Positions 20,894-34,326 are shown, counted from the stretch's first letter. The stretch: DNA of 64,000 nt from Atriophallophorus winterbourni (GCA_013407085.1 JACCGJ010014588.1:1-64000), one strand, 5' to 3'. Made by a program: numbers and translations. The notes: a model not told the origin generated them from the sequence alone.

Positions 20894-22744
20894 GGGAGTA
20901 CTATGGCGTTTTCTGTACATTTTTTCATTTTTACGAGGTTTTTGCGAATACATATTTCTTGCTTCTCGGATTCGCTCTTCTCATCTTCTTCCATATACAT
21001 GCTGATTGCTTGTAATAGTTACTGCCAGTTGTGAAAATAAATTTTTTCTGATATAAAAGAACTGCAACATATTTCAGCTGTACTTTTTTCTCGTATTTGA
21101 CGTTGTTACATCTCTAATAATTTTTTGACGACATGACTGCATCTGTCTGGGGATAATCACTTTAAAATTGGGTTAAAGAATTATTTTGAGTGGTCGCTTT
21201 CCATTTTTACACATATACTGTAATTTTTACGAAGCATGAACCACCACACGCTCAGTGTTGATATGCCAGAAAATTTTTATCTTCTTTCAGATAAACAAGG
21301 AAATTGAATACTGTGATCAACCCTTTGTACCGTCTATAAAACTGATACAATTTCATTATATTGTCTTGTGACCTAAATTTTTGAGGGTCAGACACGTAAA
21401 ACTTATGAGTGGCGGCTTAAAAGGCTTAAGTTCTTAACACTTAATTAACGAAGGCTGTTGAATGACAAAGAGTAACCTTTAATATTTGAAAGATTTTCAA
21501 TAGTAAATAAAATTATTGAATTACTGAGTCAAATACAAGGGTAATTAAATGAAAATTCTTGAAGCACCACCAAAGCTGCTGCTACCTCACATCTGTCTAT
21601 GCCTCAAAATCCTGGCTAAATCTTAGCCAACCTAAGATATTTACCGTGCGGCATTTTGCCTGTATCTGGCTTGTGCGATTCTATAAATTTTATTTCTTCT
21701 GAATTTTGTTGAAAAATTGATTGAACTGCTTAAATTTCGTGTACAAATATAAATCTTTTTTCTTTACCATCAGTGGGTATGCAAAATGTCCATAATATAT
21801 TTAAGGATTTATAAAGGAAAATGCCGCTTACTGGCAAACTCTATTACCAATTATTGTTTAAAAATAAAAAAATGAAAACGCGAAAATATATATTTGTATT
21901 TTACTAGCATTTTTCTGATTCTATGACAACTTTGTGTGCTGGCGAATTGAATCCCAAACAGAAAGCATTATTTAAATAATAAACACTAGGATATCGGGAA
22001 ATTCAGATAGCACAAATTACACCATTAAACAAAATCAACCTGGTAATTATTGCACAGTAGTAACTTAGCCTTTTACTGTTTGTAAAGAATTTCTTGTATA
22101 TTTCTGTGCTTCATATAATAACAAATCTCATCCAATGAAATCTGGGCACGTGATCGGATTTCAGCCACCTTCAACCCTATGCAATTGAAACTTAAGAAGA
22201 AGCTGCGTTCTAACAATGTTTCGACGACAACAAGGTTAGACTTAAGGATAGCGATCTATTCTCGCCAAAAAGAAAGCGGCTGTGAAGCAGCCAAATAAAA
22301 GTCTTTGCAAATAAACAGGGTCTCACAAGTGATTATATAGTCTTATTGATGAAGCTTGCTTGTTAAACAGCCACAAGGGTAATTCATTAAAATTCTTTAT
22401 GGCTAGACACAGGCTACCGGTAGTTGAGGTTTGATTTTCTGTTCGGTAACTCAGTTATCTATATCAATCTTTTAAATACCTTTTGTACATATTCAACACA
22501 ATAATAACAATATACTCTTTGTTTGCACGCTGTCCTCGTTTTTCTGTGATAGTTTTGCATGTTTTGCATGCCGTGGGTTACCAAGAATATAGTATTATTA
22601 TATTGCCCGTTAATCTAACAGGAACGCACGCAGCCTAACGATTCATTCCTTACTATCCACTACAAAGTGAACCACTATCCTAATTTCCAGTTATCCATAA
22701 CAAGTGTAATAAGCATATGGACAGCATACAAAATATCTAAGGGC
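20894..22744. other. AT-rich intergenic DNA, unit 1
   Basis: Contains one degenerate DR1 copy at 21596-21682 (minus strand) and otherwise nothing recognisable. Confidence 0.4.
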
Positions 22745-23690
22745 TAGGTACTCAACCGCATATCTTCTAGGCCTGTTACTTTTCAAAGTATATGTCAATG
22801 ACCTCCCTAAATCATTAGATGTATATTGTCTACTTTTTGCTGATGATCTAAATTTTGGGGTACAGTAAGATCTTCTGTTGGGAGTACAGATTTCCAGAAG
22901 GAATTTAACAAATTGGACGGTAAAATGGCAGCTTCCTGTAAACCGACAGAAATGCGCAGTAACGCTTTTGAAGCCAAGCATGTCCGAAGGTGTGTTCTTC
23001 CTCGGGGATCAACAACTGAGATGGAATGATATAGAATGCGACCTGGGTACAATTGTGACTCAGTTAAGCAACTCCAAGGAGGATACGAACAGAAAAGCTG
23101 CTACCGCAAACCGTGCATGGTGGTTCTCGCCGACTACTCCACAAATGTTTCGCATTCTTTATTTCGCATACGTGAGACCAGTATTGAAATATGGTTTACC
23201 AGCAAACTATCCACAAATTAAGGAAGAACGTGACAAGCTGGTAAAAGTGCAAAGGTGAGCGAAGAAAAGAGTACAAGTATTGAAATTATTACATAATGTA
23301 GAGAGAGTTCAACTCCCCAATTTCTTGTCTCTCAGGATTCGGCATGTGCTCGACGACGTGCTGCCAACTCGTCGCATATTACTGAGAGCTTAGGGTGACG
23401 AGCTGCGCAAGATTTTCCCTTTCGTGGCTGGCTCAAGAACACGTGACCAAGATTTAAAGCTTCAAAAGCCAAGCACACTACTCCTAACACATGGATTTAC
23501 ACTTTTAACAAGAATTGTTAACTTAAGGAATGCGCTTCCGAAAGAGGTTTCTGCACCAAGATATGAAAACCAATTCAAGAAACTAGTGGATAATATAATA
23601 CCTGTAATCATGGCAAAGCTGTACAACTCTGTACAAGATTTGTTCAACGGAGGTTCTCCTAGAGAATTTTGCTGATATAAAGAGATGTGG
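22745..23690 (+). pseudogene. Type 3 non-LTR RT relic upstream of unit 2
   Basis: Reads LFKVYVNDLPKSL and LLFADDLNFGVQ (RT catalytic box), then WQLPVNRQKCAVT, PQMFRILYFAYVRPVLKYGL, an internal stop after KVQR at 23258, SLRIRHVLDDVLPTRR, and SRTRDQD with LRNALPKEVSAP. At least two stops and several frame changes were seen. Same family as the intron 3 relic at 3425-4080. It leads straight into the type 1 element. Confidence 0.75.
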
Positions 23691-25185
23691 CTTACAAGGG
23701 CTTGGCCGTGGTTGGTGTCGCGTGCAACTTAAAATAAGGACTGTGCCCTCGTTGCGATAATATATCGTCCTCTGAATACTCAACTTTCGATGGATGGTGT
23801 CCTTATGGCTTCCGTTCGCTTCACCCTATTACTACCTCACATTCATGCTTTACTGATGGGGGATTTCAACTCTCCCGAGCTCTTCAGCTAGCCTATCCCA
23901 AATACGTTTGCCGCGGATTTGGATGATCTCATCAGCAACCATCCTTTGTACAATCATGTGAAGGTTGCTACGTGTTTCCGAAGTAGCGACTGTCCATCTT
24001 TGTTCGATCTGGTGCTGACTAACAAAGAGCTGATGGTAGAAAAAATATATTATGAACCACCCATAGGGAAGAGTGACCACGTCGTCCTGACATTCTTTTT
24101 CGTTTCTTACGCCGAATTCCTCTACGAGGAGGTAACTCTTGTCCGAAAAGTCACAGACTACAAAGCTTTTCCAGAAATCATTGCGGCAAACAAATTTGAC
24201 TTTCTGCTAAATGACGATCATGAACTTGCCTGCTCCAGATTTTTCTCTCAGTGGCACATTCTATTGCAACTATAATCGACTTCAGCCGAACACAAAAGAC
24301 GTATCCCGCAGACTTTTATTCGGAGTAGAACTCGCAAATGGATTAGACGCAGAAACACCGCATGGCATGTTTTCCGATCGAGAGAGTGTGCAAAATTGGG
24401 AAATATATCGTCAATTACAAAACCACTGCACGTCTCTAGTGAGTCAAGACAGGCTGGACTACCAGAACAAGTTGACGGCACGATTTTTGGACAAGAGAAA
24501 ACTACTTTACCGTTTTATAAAGTATAAAAGAAAGGTAAAAACTGGTATCCCGCCTCTGAAGCTTGAAGGTGGTTCTACGTCGACTTCTGTAGAAGTCGCG
24601 AACATAATAAAGGATCACTACATGCCGGTTTTCCAGAATTGTTCACCATCCTCATTAAATATCATCACAACACCACCTAGACTCTCTCCGCTGAGAGCTT
24701 ACACAAAAAGATTATGCAGCTCCGGGACAACTCTTCTCCGGGAATAGACCAGATAACGCCGAAAGCATTGCGTGCGGTCGATGCACATCTTAGTGAGCCA
24801 CTTGGTGTCTACTTTCAACGCTTGTTCGATACCTCGCGTGTTCCCGAATTTGGGAAACAAGGCATTATTACCCAAATCTATAAAGGAGTAGCGACCCCGC
24901 GAATTACCGCCCAGTCAACTCGCTCCCTGTGCTTTCTAAAGTCATGGAATCGATCGTGTACGACGAGTTGATGGCTTTTATGGAGAACGAAAACGCTGTC
25001 GCTGTCGAAAAACATTGGTTTCGTCGCGGACACACCTGCTTTTGGCCCAGGACAGCTGGAACGAAGCTGTCGACGCAGGCTACGCTGTTAATGCAATCTA
25101 ACTGGATTTCTCCAAAGCTCTTGATAGCGTAAACCACGCTATTTTACTACAAAAGCTTGCTCTTCTTGGAATCGGTAACCCACTT

Positions 25186-26202
25186 TTGTCTTGGATAACC
25201 GAATTTCTCCGCGCCAGAACACTCCACGTTCGCGTCAGACAATCACATTCTGATTGTTTTTCAATGAATTGTGGTTTACCCCAAGGTTCTGTACTCGGCC
25301 CGCGCTTGTTTTTGATGTTCATCAACGACATTGGTGCATGTGTGAACTCGCCGTTTTTAATGTTCGCAGATGATCTGAAACTTTGGCGAATACTCTCTTC
25401 CCCAAATGACTATGACGAATTGCAGATGGACCTCAACTCACTAAATAGTTGGGCAATTATGAACCAGCTACCTTTCAATCCACGAAAATGCCGATGTCTT
25501 CGCATTCGCCACCCAGGTGAACCCATCAACTAGAGGGCACCGAAATTTCGGTAAGTATGCAAGAGAAAATACCTCAGTCTAATGGTTCAAAGTGACCTCG
25601 GGTGCTCTGCTCACTGTTCATACGCTTCCTTAGTCGCGAATCAGAACGTAGGCCTTCTAAAACGAGTCTTTGGTTCTTTCGCCCGCAGCCTTTTCCCCTC
25701 ACTTTGTCACGCGTACGTCAGACCTCAAATAGAATACGCCGTGTCCGTCTGGTCCCAGTGGTTAAAGCGCGATATTCATGTCCTAGAACAAGCTCGAAGG
25801 AGATTACCCAAAATCGTCAAAGGGCTTAGTTCTATCGACTATAAAGATCGCCTGAAGGCACTCAATTTGTTCCCCATGAGTTACCGCCGCATCCGAGGAG
25901 ATCTGACTTTGGTTTCCCTGAATCTCAAGAATGCCAAACACCCGTGCTTCAGACTGAATTCGATGGCCCCTAGTTCCGGAACCCTGGGACATGTCCTAAA
26001 GCTCGCTCATCGACTAAATCTGTTAAACTGCCCAAACTTCTTTTTCCTAGTCCGAACTCCTTCTGCCTGGAATGATCTACCGTCTTTAGTTGTAACCTCT
26101 CCTTCCCTACCTGAAGATTTCGTGAACTCTAACTCTGTAATGTGTTTCAAGAATAGACTTGATGCCGTATGGAGCTCATTATTTCCTGCATTTTGCCCCT
26201 AA
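25186..26202 (+). pseudogene. RT and chimeric C-terminus of type 1 element, unit 2
   Basis: Two frames (25186-25533 and 25582-26202) cover the RT palm to the C-terminus. The second frame runs into the nested type 2 fragment and ends there with VMCFKNRLDAVWSSLFPAFC, so its last 32 or so residues belong to another family. Confidence 0.7.
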
Positions 26203-26452
26203 TTGAGTAATGATATTGCATTTACCTGGTCTTTGAAATGCATTAATGTCTCCTCACCTTTGGTGAGGGGAGTTTTTGCTCTACATTTCAGGTAACCATC
26301 CTACCAGAAGAAATCTGTGAACCTATTTTGTTTTGAAGTGGTGGGCGCTCTTTTTGGCATACCACCGGAAGAAATCTGGACGCTCGATTGGCGACTGCCA
26401 CATATCGTCCTGTGCAAACTGAACTGAACTGAACTGAACTGAACTGAACCTT
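26110..26452 (+). mobile_element. 5'-truncated type 2 element nested in type 1, unit 2
   Basis: Begins within the type 2 C-terminal coding end (PEDFVNSNSV), continues through the 3' UTR with the CCTCACC-TTT-GGTGAGG hairpin at 26252-26268, and ends in TGAAC repeats at about 26420-26450. The interrupted type 1 sequence (CTTGCGAATTTTAAAGAACG) resumes at once. The uninterrupted site is in unit 3 near 50140. Confidence 0.8.
26252..26268 (+). other. Conserved 3' UTR hairpin of nested type 2 fragment
   Basis: CCTCACC-TTT-GGTGAGG. It can extend to about 10 bp with one G-T pair. Confidence 0.65.
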
Positions 26453-26861
26453 GCGAATTTTAAAGAACGCCTTGACTCTTACCTATATCTTTATCAGAAA
26501 ATTTGAATTCAACTTCGCATATTTCCTTTTGTTCTCAACACTGCACCCATTTTCTATTTTCCAGACCGACATACGAATTGACGCCAATCCATCTTCCTCT
26601 GTATTGACTACACTGTGCCTCATCTGACCCCACGATTTACGGAACTTTGGTAATCGAAACCCAATTTCATGGACTTCACCCGACCCCTTGTGCTGACTAT
26701 CCTGTGGTTATATTTTAAGCTCATAACTTTTTGTGCCAAAATATACTATTGACTATTGACTATTGAGTCCTGTGCAAACTGAACTGAACTAAAAAATATA
26801 TTTCAAGGTTTTTGTTACCGGTTTACCCGCATCGTTTGTATTGGCTATACTGGTATAAGAA

Positions 26862-26946
26862 ATGCTTCGTTTTATATCGGTGTACGTCCTGTTAGGCATT
26901 TCCGCAATATTTGTCTACATTCCAAGTGTAACACATGCCGAATTTG
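26862..26946 (+). CDS. Basigin-like copy 2, exon 1
   Basis: Signal-peptide exon, same as copy 1. Confidence 0.8.
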
Positions 26947-29900
26947 GTACGTTTTTTATTAATGTAAACTTCAGTTGTTGAAAAAATTACCGATGGATCA
27001 CTTACAACATCTGTAAATGACATTAAGTTACGAGAATTATCGTTCCAAAAACGTTCAATAAATTTTACTTTCCCAACCTCTGTCTCTTTTCGCGTAAGAG
27101 ATACAACTGACGTTAGTCAGCACACACGTGTATGGTATGTAAACGGGGTTGATCTTTCCAAATTTGTAACGGTATACGGTGAAGATGCCTCTGCTGACCC
27201 TGCTGATCTGTATACAACGGAAAAGAAAATGGAAAACGAAATCGAGATCAAACTAACTTTAAGAAACAAATGTAATTTTTAATTCATATTATTTTCTGTA
27301 GATCTTGTTCCCGGGAATTATACACTTTCTATTCACCCAACGCAGCCCGACATAAAACCTGTTTCAGCTACTGCATTTGTCAACGGTACGTTTCGATTTC
27401 AATTACGTATTACCGGCTTTAATTCGTTCTTTGGCCAAAATATTTCAATACTTGTCATCCATTAAAATATTTGTTGTTCTGTAATCGTGTCCTTCTAGGA
27501 TGGTCATGCTAACTTGATTTACCCTGCTTGATGACCGCGTTCTGTGGGGTATACTGTGTTTTTGGGTTCACTTCACAATATCAAAGTAAGGTTCAAGTGC
27601 TTTCTTCTTCTGAATCGAAAGCAGAAGGAATGAAATCCCGTTTAAGCTTTATCACAGCAATAAACGGGTGAGTTCTGCTGACAAGAAAAGCTCCGAGAGT
27701 AGAGGAACACCAATATATCACTCCGGGGATCAGGTCCATCCGTCTCAACAAATGCTGATCCAACGCGCTTTTGAATAGCTGTTCTGATGGTAGAGACAGG
27801 ATCCCTTTCGGTAGAGAGTTCCAAGTGTTCATTCGCGTGGATAGCGTGCTCGCAATACTCAGCTTTAGCCTTCTAGGCTTCTGCAACTGAATGTCATGCC
27901 CACGAGTCCTCGACCCACCTACTAATCAGAAGTACCGGAGGAACTCGTCTCCATGTTGACCGAGAAGAATACGGTGTGTCAGGAGCAGGTCAAATCTTTC
28001 ACTTCGAACTTCTAAAGCGTAGAGTTTCAGTAACCTCCTATGCTCGTACGCAAGTTGGCGCATTTCACGAACCATCTTTTTCCCCCTCCTTTTACCCTTT
28101 CCAAGGAGTCGCATTCGCATTTAGACTGAGGTAGCCCATATTCCAACAGAGGACGGACGTACGCAGAGAAAAGTGTCCGGAACATTTGCGGGGTAATCGT
28201 CGCCGAATCGCCCAGAGCTTTCAAATCAGCTTTATTTACTTTTTATATCCATGTTCCTTTCAGGGCACGAATAATGCTCCGTAAACGAAAAATGATTTGT
28301 AGTCGTTCGTTCGTTATGATTGTTCCACATGTTGCTGCCTGGTAGCGATAAATTTAGTAAACACTCTTCATACCTTAATCTTCACCTTTGTCAGACTACT
28401 TTACTTTACTTACTTTTGTGCGGCTGGCTCCATGGGTGGATTAGCCGGCTTCATTGATGTCTCGGATCGCACCAGCCCACGCACGTCGATCGGAGGCGAG
28501 ATCGTTGCAGATCGTGATCCAGTCTCGTTCCCACCTGCGAACTCCGTAGACGGTACGCAGACCAATTGAGACATCATCATGAAGTTTCTTGGGGGGAGGT
28601 ACAATGAGGGCCCCACACCACCGGTGTTTGTTCGATTAACCCTCTCTAAAGCCTTTGCAACAGCCAGTGCAACCTACAAAGGCAGCAGGGAGTTGGCAAT
28701 AACCGCGCTTGTGCGCCCAGTTAACTACCTAAACGGGACCCTTCTTCTCCGGATTTTTCCGCTGGTTTTCTCCCGAAGCCTTTCCCGCAATCGGGTAACC
28801 CACAAGGCAATGGGGGTTTGGAGTCAGGGTTTTCCTGCCCCTAGATGGATTGCCAGTAGCTGACGAGCTCCATCTGCCCGGAGCTAACTGGTTTTATGGC
28901 GCCAGTCACCCGCCTTCGCCCCTTCTCCTGTCAGTAAGAGCAGTTCCGCCGGGCTTGTGAAAGCCACTCGTGTAGGCCAGGAGTTGGACTTGGTTGTCAG
29001 AGGCTATTTGAGACGCACGCCACGTGGGAGCATTTTATAGATAGTAGGTGGCTCATTCCTACTACCACCGCCGGCTGTGACAACCTTTGTCAGACTACGG
29101 GCGTTCATATTAGGATATTAATATTTTGAACCGCGATTGGCGAACTGGTGTATTGATTCAAACTCGGTGATGAACAGTGAAGATAAGGACGATTTACATA
29201 GTCGTCAGACAAATTAAATTCTGCCTTCAAACAGGTATCAGTTCATTAACGTTTATGTGCTGATGTCATAGCCTCTATGTGACACTTCCAAATTCCAAAT
29301 TTAAGTTTCGATGGTTGACCTGATCGACGTTTCCACTGGATTACTTATTGCCTTTATTAACTCAAAATAGCATTTGTGTCGTTGGTTCAGATTTTCAACA
29401 GTGTCCTTAATGTTTCAAAGACAATTGGTAACCTGATTAGGTTCATGACATTCGGTCAAAATGATCTGCCACGAATTTAGTTTCGTGAAATGTTTCATGT
29501 CCGGGTAATCGGAAACAGCGAAACTAAGTAAGAAGCTTACGACGCGTTGTGTTGTTTGCCAGTCTTCAGGTATGCGTATCGGGAACCCGGTTTTCGAAAC
29601 TCTTGTTATCTCCGCGCTAAACCTTGTTTGCAAATTCAAGGGATAATCATTTGCAAGTTGAAAGTTTGCTTGTTGCGTCTCCATCTTCAAATTTATATAC
29701 GGATGTGCAATCGTAATGCACATATAACAGAGTGCTACTGGCATTGGTTGTGCGCTTCATGTGAAAATACCCAGGAGTCGTCGCACTGCTATTTTCCCTT
29801 TTTCTTATATCTCTCTAGGCCTGGCCAATCTGATAATATCTAAGCTTACGAGCAGGGTATGACTGTAGATTACTTTTCCTGGCTCCAGACTTGCGGTTTC

Positions 29901-32900
29901 ATTCATATGTGTTGTGTTAGTCATAGTTCTCATTGAGCACCGCCCCACAAGTGTATATAGAATCACAAAGTTGGCATCAGGCAAAATGTCGTACTGGCGG
30001 CATATAGGCTGACCCAGCTTATGACAGATTTTACAAAAGAATAGCAGTGAGACAGCACGTCTTTATCGTTGACATATAGCTTAGCACGGTGTTACCCGCA
30101 GGCATGTAATCACGAGCCTGATCTAGACAAAGTGCCGCACATTTATAGACAGCACCTGGGGTACGATACATTCAGGTTGCCCAGGCCTAAACAGATGTGA
30201 GAAATCAAATCAGAAATTGCGAGGAAGCTGTCGTGCTGATGTCGCTCTACTCGTTCAGGAAACTTGATTGGACGGCTGTTCTATTATGGTATGAAATCAT
30301 AAGCCTGATACAGGCAAAGTGCTGCGCAGTCGAGGACTGCACGTGGGCTAAGATACTGTCAGGTTGCCCAGGCCTAGACAAATATGAGGGGGGATGCACA
30401 TATGTACAATCGTGCAGCATTTGTGTGCTGTGCGGCTAACATCGTGCTAAACTGATTGGCCAACTGTAGTGAGCTGCATGCTGAAACACGCTGGAGTCTC
30501 ACTACCATTTCTATTTCCGCCCTCATATCTGCCTGTTCTATTAGAGGTGTAGGCACCTTATCTCAGTTTTTGTACTTACTCTTTAATAGACTCCGTAGCT
30601 ATAGGATTTCATGGTTTTATGGCAGTTAAGCATTCGGTACACGCTATCAGTGTAATTCTGTCTTTGATGATGTTCGGAAAGAAACCACTATGTTTTTGCG
30701 TGCAGCTCACCACCGGTGGCAAATCAATTTAGCACGGTGTTATCTTTACATCATATTAGCACTGCACGATTGTACATTAGTGCTCTGTTCCCCGCTGGAT
30801 TACTGCCTTTTCATTATGACGCCTTGCTACGCTTGTGGGCTTCATAAAGTTTGCGTTTTTTAATTACTGGAAAGTCTACCGGTAGCGCTAAACATGCATC
30901 AATTTCTTCGTTTTTTCTCAATCCAGAAATGTCGAACATTTGTTAAATTTTCTGTTTGAATGAATGTTTGGTTTCCGTCGGCAAATCGTTGTCAATGTCC
31001 ATTCTCAGCATCAATGATCCTAAAGCACAAGTCTGGATCCAGATTAATTGCCAAGCGACATGAAACAGGAAAAACAAATGACCAAGCGTCTAAAAAGAAC
31101 TGGAGGAAGCGAAATATGCTAATACGCTTATCAGTAGCTTCTTTATTTCAGCAAACCACCTCGTTGCCTGGCCTCCCGTTCGTTTTTCCCAGAACTTACC
31201 AAGCTCTGCTAATAAGGCACGGTATGGGAAGAGGTGATGAGGTATTCCTACATCGTGTCCCAGCCATCACAAACGAGCCAACATCAGCCTTTTGTCACAG
31301 TTCGTGACCTTTTTGTCGTAACTCCCGTTTGTCGACATCCAGATCAGCTAACACTGAGTATAAATAATCTGTCGCAAGCATCGGGTGTTATAAACAGAAT
31401 GCAAGCCGGCATCTTGCGCTCGTTTCTCAAATATAAAGGAGCGAATCTCGTGGTAGTCACTCACATGAAATTCGCGCTTGCTATTGATAATAATTTTTTC
31501 CGTCACTCCATTTTTATGGTTTCGGTATTATCCAAATCTCATATAAACTCATCTATCAAATAAGTTCATTTCAGCTGCTCCTATTTTGCCGGTATTTTCG
31601 AAAGTAAGGAAAGTTCTAGAAAACGACCGGCTGAGCATTTTGTGCCAAGTTACTGGGTACCCTCTTCCAAGCCTCGTCACTTGGTATTTTTTCCATGTCA
31701 AGCCAGAATCCATGAATGATGCTACTGTCCTAAAAGAGGCCAAGGCGAACCTCGCACCACTGGAGGGCTCTTCGGAATCTTACGTTTTCGTGAAGAATTC
31801 GGTAACTGACGATCAGCTTGTGTTTGAAAAACTACCCGCTTCGTTTGGTGGACTGTTTGCTTGTCGCGTTGAAAACTCTGCCGGCGAAACGGATGAATCT
31901 TTGATATTGGTGCACATAAAAGGTCAGTGGGTTAATACGTTTGATTTTGATGCAATTTTATTTAATCGAGAATGCATAAACTCTAACAGAGCACAACAAT
32001 TCGGCTCCTCTGATGCACATCACTCTAGCTCCTGGTAAAACTAGGATTACATTACCTTCGAGAATAATGTTAATTCGCTACGCTGTTCATTGTAGGAGCT
32101 CTCCTATACAGCGTATATATAAATATACCTAAGCATATATACTTAGGTACTCCATCTAATCTTGATGATCTCAACAGCGCAATCGACCGCTTAGCGAGTG
32201 GAAAGGCCCCTGGTAACGGCCTTAGCTCAGGAAATACTGTAGAACAGCTTTCATACAGCCACTTCATCTATTGTTTCTTCAGTGCTGGCAGAAGTGTGTC
32301 CCACAAGAGATGCGAGACACCAAGAACATCACGCTATTTAAGAATACGGGTGATAGAGGCGACTGCCACAAATACAGAGGAATCTCCCTTCTGAATGTTG
32401 TATGCAAATTGTTTGCTAAAGTCTTACTGATCCCGCTACACGTTTTAGGTGATATAGTTTACTCCGAATCTTAATGTGGCTTCCGCAGGGGACGATCAAC
32501 CGTTGACATAATCTTCTTCCTGACACAACTTCAAGAAAAGTGTCGCGTACAATTTATGCCATTATAAACTGTTTTATTGATCGAACCAAAGCATTTGGCT
32601 ACGTTAGCATGGTGTTCTTTTCAAAATGCTTGATCTTATAGGCTGTCCTCCTGGACTGCTAAAACTCGTTATTAATTTCCATTTAGAACGATCCTTTGAT
32701 CCTCGTCATGTATCTGAGACTGGATCGTAGTATTTGCTACTGTGTTTCTTTTCCAGGCAACAAACATAATATTTACCTTGGGCGTTTTCAACCTTTGAAC
32801 TGCACGTGTTCATCTTTGCAGCACTTTTAACCCCACATATACGGCCGTAAATAGAAGCAACGGGAACTCACTGAAGCCTGATGGCTGCAATAATCACACA

Positions 32901-33743
32901 TATTCAGAAACATGGGTAGACTGTTGTTATCATGTGTTTCGAAACTGTCTGGTACCCCCTGGTTTAAGTCTAAACATCATCATCATTGACAGCATTACAC
33001 CGTTAGCATGTACCGGATGCTTAACTGCCATCAAAACGATGAAAAAGTGAAATCCTCAACGATATGGTATGCTATGAAAGCACAAGGCTGATCCAGGCAA
33101 AGTGCCACACAGTCAGAGACTGCACGTGAGCTAGGATACTGTCAGGTTGCCCAGGCCTAGACAGATATGAGTGGGAATAGAAATGGTAGTGAGACCTTAG
33201 CGTGTTTCAGCATGCCGCTCAGTACCGTTGGCTAATCAATTTAGCACGATGTTAGCCGCACAAGACATAAATGCTGCACGATTGCACATCCTCAACAATG
33301 GCGACAGACGCGTCTTAAACAGCTACGGAATCTATAGAAGAGTAAGCGCAACAAACTGGGATCAGATGCCTCCACCTCGAATGGAACAGGCTTTCAATCA
33401 AGTTTCTTGAACATGTAGAGCGACATCATCACAACAGCTTTCTTTCGGCTTTCACTGCCATGCCTAAATTTCAAATCGTTTATCTACAGATCGTTGGGCC
33501 GCATTGTGGCCTTTCATTGGAATTGTGTTCGAAGTCGCTCTGCTTGTGACGGGCATACTGCTCTACGAGCGCCATCAAATGCGTTCTCTGGCCGTCAAAA
33601 ACGAATCTGCCACAGTGGACGCTGCCGATGCTATCTCCAAATCGGTCGAACCCTCTGTATTGCAGAACAATGTGTCTGCAGTCGAACCACACGTGGAGAC
33701 AATGCCAGGCGGAGACAAACTGAACGATGGGGATACTGCGTAA
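26862..33743 (+). CDS. Basigin-like Ig-superfamily membrane protein, copy 2
   Basis: Exons 26862-26946, 26975-27271, 27302-27385, 31575-31922 and 33490-33743. These are identical in coding sequence to copy 1 as far as I can read, with the same 28-bp and 30-bp first introns. Predicted product: signal peptide, a cysteine-free first Ig-like domain, a canonical second Ig domain, and a Glu-containing basigin-type transmembrane helix, about 355 residues. A few intronic changes separate it from copy 1, for example three near 27490-27545. It is either a very recent duplicate or the same locus assembled twice. Confidence 0.82.
26975..27271 (+). CDS. Basigin-like copy 2, exon 2
   Basis: First Ig-like domain, after a 28-bp intron. 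Confidence 0.8.
27302..27385 (+). CDS. Basigin-like copy 2, exon 3
   Basis: End of the first Ig-like domain, after a 30-bp intron. Confidence 0.8.
27575..28229 (-). pseudogene. Type 3 non-LTR RT relic, unit 2 intron 3
   Basis: Counterpart of 3425-4080, with the same frames and breaks. Confidence 0.75.
28400..29082 (-). mobile_element. RTE-derived insertion, unit 2
   Basis: Counterpart of 4251-4931 with the same 16-bp target duplication (28384-28399 and 29083-29098). The stretch 28579-28870 differs from unit 1 by many single-base indels and substitutions, whereas its flanks are identical. Confidence 0.72.
29099..31574. other. Rest of intron 3, unit 2
   Basis: Counterpart of 4948-7423, with DR1 copies at 29812-29909, 30111-30200 and 30295-30535. 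No gene was recognised. Confidence 0.5.
31575..31922 (+). CDS. Basigin-like copy 2, exon 4
   Basis: Second Ig domain with paired Cys, as in copy 1. Confidence 0.85.
32151..32830 (+). pseudogene. RTE-type RT relic, unit 2 intron 4
   Basis: Counterpart of 8000-8679, with the same stops. Confidence 0.75.
33065..33291 (+). repeat. Dispersed repeat DR1, full copy, unit 2
   Basis: Counterpart of 8914-9140. Confidence 0.6.
33490..33743 (+). CDS. Basigin-like copy 2, exon 5
   Basis: Transmembrane helix (ALWPFIGIVFEV) and cytoplasmic tail. The TAA overlaps a GTAAGT donor-like site. Confidence 0.85.
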
Positions 33744-34221
33744 GTTTTGTTTCACGTATCTTGTCGTTCTACCGGTTCATTTCTTGTGTCGTGGTCGCGG
33801 GAAATCTGTTGTCGCGTTCGTTATCTCCGGAAGGAAGACTATTACAAGAGAGGAAATATGATTCATTGTAACTTGTGTCTTATAATTTGACATGTACACC
33901 TTTTATTTGGTCTCTGGGGATGTTTAGAGAAATCGTGGCCTGATTTCACGTCTGTGACCGTCCCATGCCAACAAGCTTTCATTTGGAAATCCTCTGCACT
34001 GGAACTAAACAGAATGACCAGTTCCCCTTTCCGTGAAAATATCATTCCTTTTAATCGGAACCTATTATGCTCCATGCAAATTAATTTTGTGATTCGCTAC
34101 TCCGTTTTGGCTCTCGACTGCTGAACGCAGATCACGCCACCAGCGTACAAGTGACGCCGATCGACCGCTGTGAGCTCTGCGGGAGCGATCATCACTCCCT
34201 AATCGGACTGTTTAGTCATTC

Positions 34222-34321
34222 TGTCTAGGCCTGGGCATCCTTACAGTATCCTAGCCCATGTGCAGTATCTGACTGAACGGCACTTTGGCTGGATCAGACT
34301 TGTGCTTTCATACCATATCAT
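34222..34321 (-). repeat. Dispersed repeat DR1, half copy, unit 2
   Basis: Counterpart of 10071-10170, next to the gypsy element. Confidence 0.55.
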
Positions 34322-34326
34322 TTAGT

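Larger units (their letters stand above)
1..23810 (+). repeat. Tandem repeat unit 1 (~24 kb)
   Basis: First of three head-to-tail units. It starts inside a type 1 CR1-like element and carries basigin-like gene copy 1, the gypsy element, the MULE and gypsy relics and a type 3 RT relic. Matching landmarks in unit 2 lie 24,149-24,151 bp downstream before the gypsy element and 24,033 bp downstream after it, with very few substitutions between them. The boundary is approximate because the unit begins at the window edge, within the type 1 element. Confidence 0.9.
23780..26766 (+). mobile_element. Type 1 CR1-like element, unit 2
   Basis: Same family as at 1-2616, from the endonuclease C-terminal half (GDFNSPEL, GKSDHVV) through RT (SSPGID, LPQGSVLGP, FADD near 25370) to an ATTGACT tail. 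It carries a 6-bp loss near 25530 that breaks the frame, a nested type 2 fragment at 26110-26452, and is followed by the same 24-bp type 2 tail remnant. The 5' boundary is approximate. Confidence 0.8.
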
